The position numbers and the translations under genes were made by a program. A model generated the notes under the pieces. That model made no database searches, was not told where the DNA came from, and worked only from the letters and a program-made list of their open reading frames with translations. This document shows positions 62,514 to 64,000 of a DNA stretch of 64,000 bases, one piece after another. Source of the DNA: Cellvibrio sp. KY-GH-1 (GTDB lineage: Bacteria > Pseudomonadota > Gammaproteobacteria > Pseudomonadales > Cellvibrionaceae); contig NZ_CP031728.1 in NCBI RefSeq assembly GCF_008806975.1, positions 1,860,001-1,924,000 of the forward strand, in the 5' to 3' direction. Numbering within the stretch: position 1 is the stretch's first letter; each line of letters opens with the position of its first letter.

Positions 62514-62529
62514 AATTAACTCCGATGAT

Positions 62530-62766
62530 TTAAGAGAACATAAAAATGGCTACCAGAAACAGCAGCATCACCAGTCCTCTCAACACCACCATGAACACAC
62601 TCATATCATCTTTGTTTTTCTCTTCGCTTCTATCCTTGAAAGCTTTAATAGTTATATAAATCAAAACCAGCGCTGCCAACACAAATAACGTGACTGCCAA
62701 ACCTAAATACAATCGATCAACCGCACCGAAATAATTTAGAAATACCTCTTTCGCATCAGAATTCAT
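62530..62766 (-). CDS. TIGR03758 (PFL_4701-type) small membrane protein
   Basis: A 78-residue protein with two membrane helices (LYLGLAVTLFVLAALVLIYI; FMVVLRGLVMLLFLVAIFMF), of the DUF3262/TIGR03758 family found next to TIGR03745 in ICE transfer blocks. Four-base overlap with the RAQPRD gene. Role unknown. Confidence 0.85.
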   Translation of the reverse strand: MNSDAKEVFLNYFGAVDRLYLGLAVTLFVLAALVLIYITIKAFKDRSEEKNKDDMSVFMVVLRGLVMLLFLVAIFMFS

Positions 62767-63077
62767 TGCGGGGTATTACCTGCAAATGCCAATTCATTAA
62801 TTTTTCTTGGGCTGCGCGATGGCTTTTGCAAATGCGCCTCCAGCGCTCTACGCATTTCCTGTAAATCATTTCGCAATGCCACATAATCCAATGTAACACG
62901 TGCATCTGGATCTGCATTAGTCGCTGCTTTCGCAGCTAACTCATCAAGATGCTTTAGTTCTTGCGCAACCTTTATTAAATAACGTTTTTCTGCCTCCGTA
63001 GTGGTATCTACTTCTGCAATTACTGCTTGGCTGAACATGAGTGCACAACCCATCAACCTCGCTAACATATTTTTCAT
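62763..63077 (-). CDS. RAQPRD-family ICE protein
   Basis: A 104-residue exported protein with signal (LARLMGCALMFSQAVIAEV) and the RAQPRD-type body (DPDARVTLDYVALRNDLQEM and RRALEAHL). It belongs to TIGR01690 (integrative conjugative element protein, RAQPRD family). It overlaps both neighbours by 4 bases. In most related elements traD and a TIGR03747 gene stand between it and TIGR03765; here they are absent. Confidence 0.87.
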   Translation of the reverse strand: MKNMLARLMGCALMFSQAVIAEVDTTTEAEKRYLIKVAQELKHLDELAAKAATNADPDARVTLDYVALRNDLQEMRRALEAHLQKPSRSPRKINELAFAGNTPQ

Positions 63078-63574
63078 TGTTTGATATCCTCTTTATCAAT
63101 CAATACGGGGTAATGATGTATGCCGTAACTACTGGCAATGTCATCAATAGGGACTGCACTTAGCGTTAAACCGGGCGCACGCGCTCTTAGAAAATCCATG
63201 TTTTCCTGCGACGACACATTGATAACAATGCCCTGTGCACCAATTGCCTTTAAGTGGGCTTTATTGGCGATTAACCATTCGATAGATAAACTGTCGACAC
63301 CAATGATGAACATCGGCTTGGTGACCTGGTACGAATGTTTAGTCTGCTCAACAATCCCAACCGTCAATTCCGAGCGAATAGGAAAATGATCAGGTGCTGT
63401 TGCAGGCACGATATTTTCTGCGAGTGATTTGCGATCAAGGAGTTGCTGTTTAATGTGTTTCCTTTTTGGAAACTCAGTGTCGCGCCCACCAAAATCAGCA
63501 ATGACCTCGGGCTGCGCAAAGGACCAGGAAGACGACACCAGCAGTAAGAACACAGAAAATAATTTGCGAATCAT
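63074..63574 (-). CDS. TIGR03765 (PFL_4695-type) ICE protein
   Basis: A 166-residue exported protein: signal (LFSVFLLLVSSSWSFAQP), then VIADFGGRDTEFPKRKHIKQ and ELTVGIVEQTKHSYQVTKPM and a C-terminal GVDSLSIEWLIANKAHLKAI. It fits TIGR03765, found beside the lytic transglycosylase in PFGI-1 elements. Its stop overlaps the RAQPRD start by 4 bases and its start overlaps the transglycosylase stop by 4. Confidence 0.88.
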   Translation of the reverse strand: MIRKLFSVFLLLVSSSWSFAQPEVIADFGGRDTEFPKRKHIKQQLLDRKSLAENIVPATAPDHFPIRSELTVGIVEQTKHSYQVTKPMFIIGVDSLSIEWLIANKAHLKAIGAQGIVINVSSQENMDFLRARAPGLTLSAVPIDDIASSYGIHHYPVLIDKEDIKQ

Positions 63575-63999
63575 CCTGCCCCCCCTTCCTGGCGAGGCGC
63601 CATTGATTGACCGTATTCGTAACAGCGCTCACTAAATCGCAAGCAGCGGTTAAATACCATTTGCCGATAGGACGCTGCCTGTGCCCTTCCCTTGGGCCCA
63701 TCACCGGGACTGTAGTACTTTCCGACTGCCACCCACCAATCAGGAGAACCTTGTTCAACCGTAGAGAGATAATGTTTAACCAGCAGGTTAGCCGCGTAAT
63801 TTAAATTGATCGTTGGATCGAGTGCTTGCAGTGGTGATTTAAAATTGTCTACATGCGCAGGCATATAAATTTGCCCTAAGCCCACCGCAACTTTTCCGAT
63901 GCGTCCCTGACGCGCAGCGTCAGTCATTGCATTAATCAATGCAGCTTCGGCTTCCTCACGTGTTTCAAAAAAGAATGGCTTTTCATCAATATTTAGCGT
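63571..63999 (-). CDS. Lytic transglycosylase of ICE, 5' part beyond the right edge
   Basis: A minus-strand gene that enters from the right edge; 142 codons are visible, without a start. Reading is open from the edge (TLNIDEKPFFFETREEAEAA). It contains an SLT-type core: RIGKVAVGLGQIYMPAHVDN (catalytic-domain region), LDPTINLNYAANLLVKHYLS and WWVAVGKYYSPGDGPKG. It should open the peptidoglycan for the transfer channel. Overlap of 4 bases with TIGR03765. Confidence 0.88.
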   Translation of the reverse strand, partial: TLNIDEKPFFFETREEAEAALINAMTDAARQGRIGKVAVGLGQIYMPAHVDNFKSPLQALDPTINLNYAANLLVKHYLSTVEQGSPDWWVAVGKYYSPGDGPKGRAQAASYRQMVFNRCLRFSERCYEYGQSMAPRQEGGAG

Positions 64000-64000
64000 C

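Noticed and set aside
1..64000. tRNA or rRNA genes and attachment sites
   Set aside because: No cloverleaf or rRNA motif was noticed by eye. A tRNA scan would be decisive.

Overview
The window looks like the accessory backbone of a large conjugative element, an integrative conjugative element (ICE) or a plasmid, from a gammaproteobacterium. It carries genes of the PFGI-1/PFL class of ICE: ParB, DUF2857, an STY4528-type replication protein, TIGR03761, DUF3158, SSB, a type IA topoisomerase, PilL, and a nearly continuous block of PFL_47xx-type type IV secretion genes. Base composition is moderate and shifts between blocks, with the copper block visibly more GC-rich than the zinc/lead-type ATPase. 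Codon use and gene mix would fit a Cellvibrio- or Pseudomonas-like host, but no chromosomal marker gene fixes the taxon. No integrase, attachment site, rRNA or tRNA was seen.

Layout. 1-409: an ankyrin-repeat gene running off the left edge, preceded by the broken 3' end of another gene. 410-16131: a composite-transposon-like unit with two almost identical 1252-bp IS3-family copies in the same orientation (410-1661 and 14880-16131). They flank a 13.2-kb maintenance and replication module on the + strand. This module starts inside parA (5' end lost) and ends inside pilL (3' end lost). It holds parB, DUF2857, the rep gene, a noncoding region full of palindromes (5962-6497), TIGR03761, DUF3158, several small genes, a triple-domain DnaT-like protein, ssb and a topoisomerase. 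16132-17851: a serine resolvase with palindromic sites upstream and two unrecognised genes. 17912-25113 (minus strand): an arsenic operon arsC-arsR-arsC-arsH-acr3-phosphatase-gap-arsJ-ATP-grasp. 25311-37377: a copper block with Met/His-rich periplasmic proteins, DUF411, multicopper oxidase CopA, CopB, a cytochrome c, a copper P-type ATPase and CusBA. 37477-45508: CadR/PbrR regulator, a small cation-diffusion transporter, CzcCBA, a P-II-like protein and a lipoprotein. 45610-49653: a zinc/cadmium/lead-type ATPase and a cytochrome c-FTR1 fusion permease. 50144-64000: a small membrane gene and then the mating-pair-formation genes on the minus strand, from traG (distal) back to a lytic transglycosylase cut by the right edge.

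How the parts work together. The left module should replicate, partition and process the element. The right module should build the conjugation channel. The 34-kb middle is cargo that protects the host from arsenate, arsenite, copper/silver and zinc/cadmium/cobalt/lead. The arsenic operon joins two strategies: reduction plus ACR3 efflux, and the GAPDH/ArsJ route that makes and exports 1-arseno-3-phosphoglycerate. It adds an ATP-grasp enzyme and a protein phosphatase of unknown role.

Most interesting signals: (i) six hairpins with a shared core but co-varying arms, spaced 41-48 bp, just after the rep gene; (ii) iteron-like palindromic repeats, partly on a 33-bp period, beside an AT-rich tract inside the rep gene, recalling the origin inside lambda O; (iii) a 16-bp perfect palindrome present three times upstream of module genes; (iv) the outer flanks of the IS-bounded unit, which can be rejoined into one reading frame if a 3-bp AGA duplication is removed.
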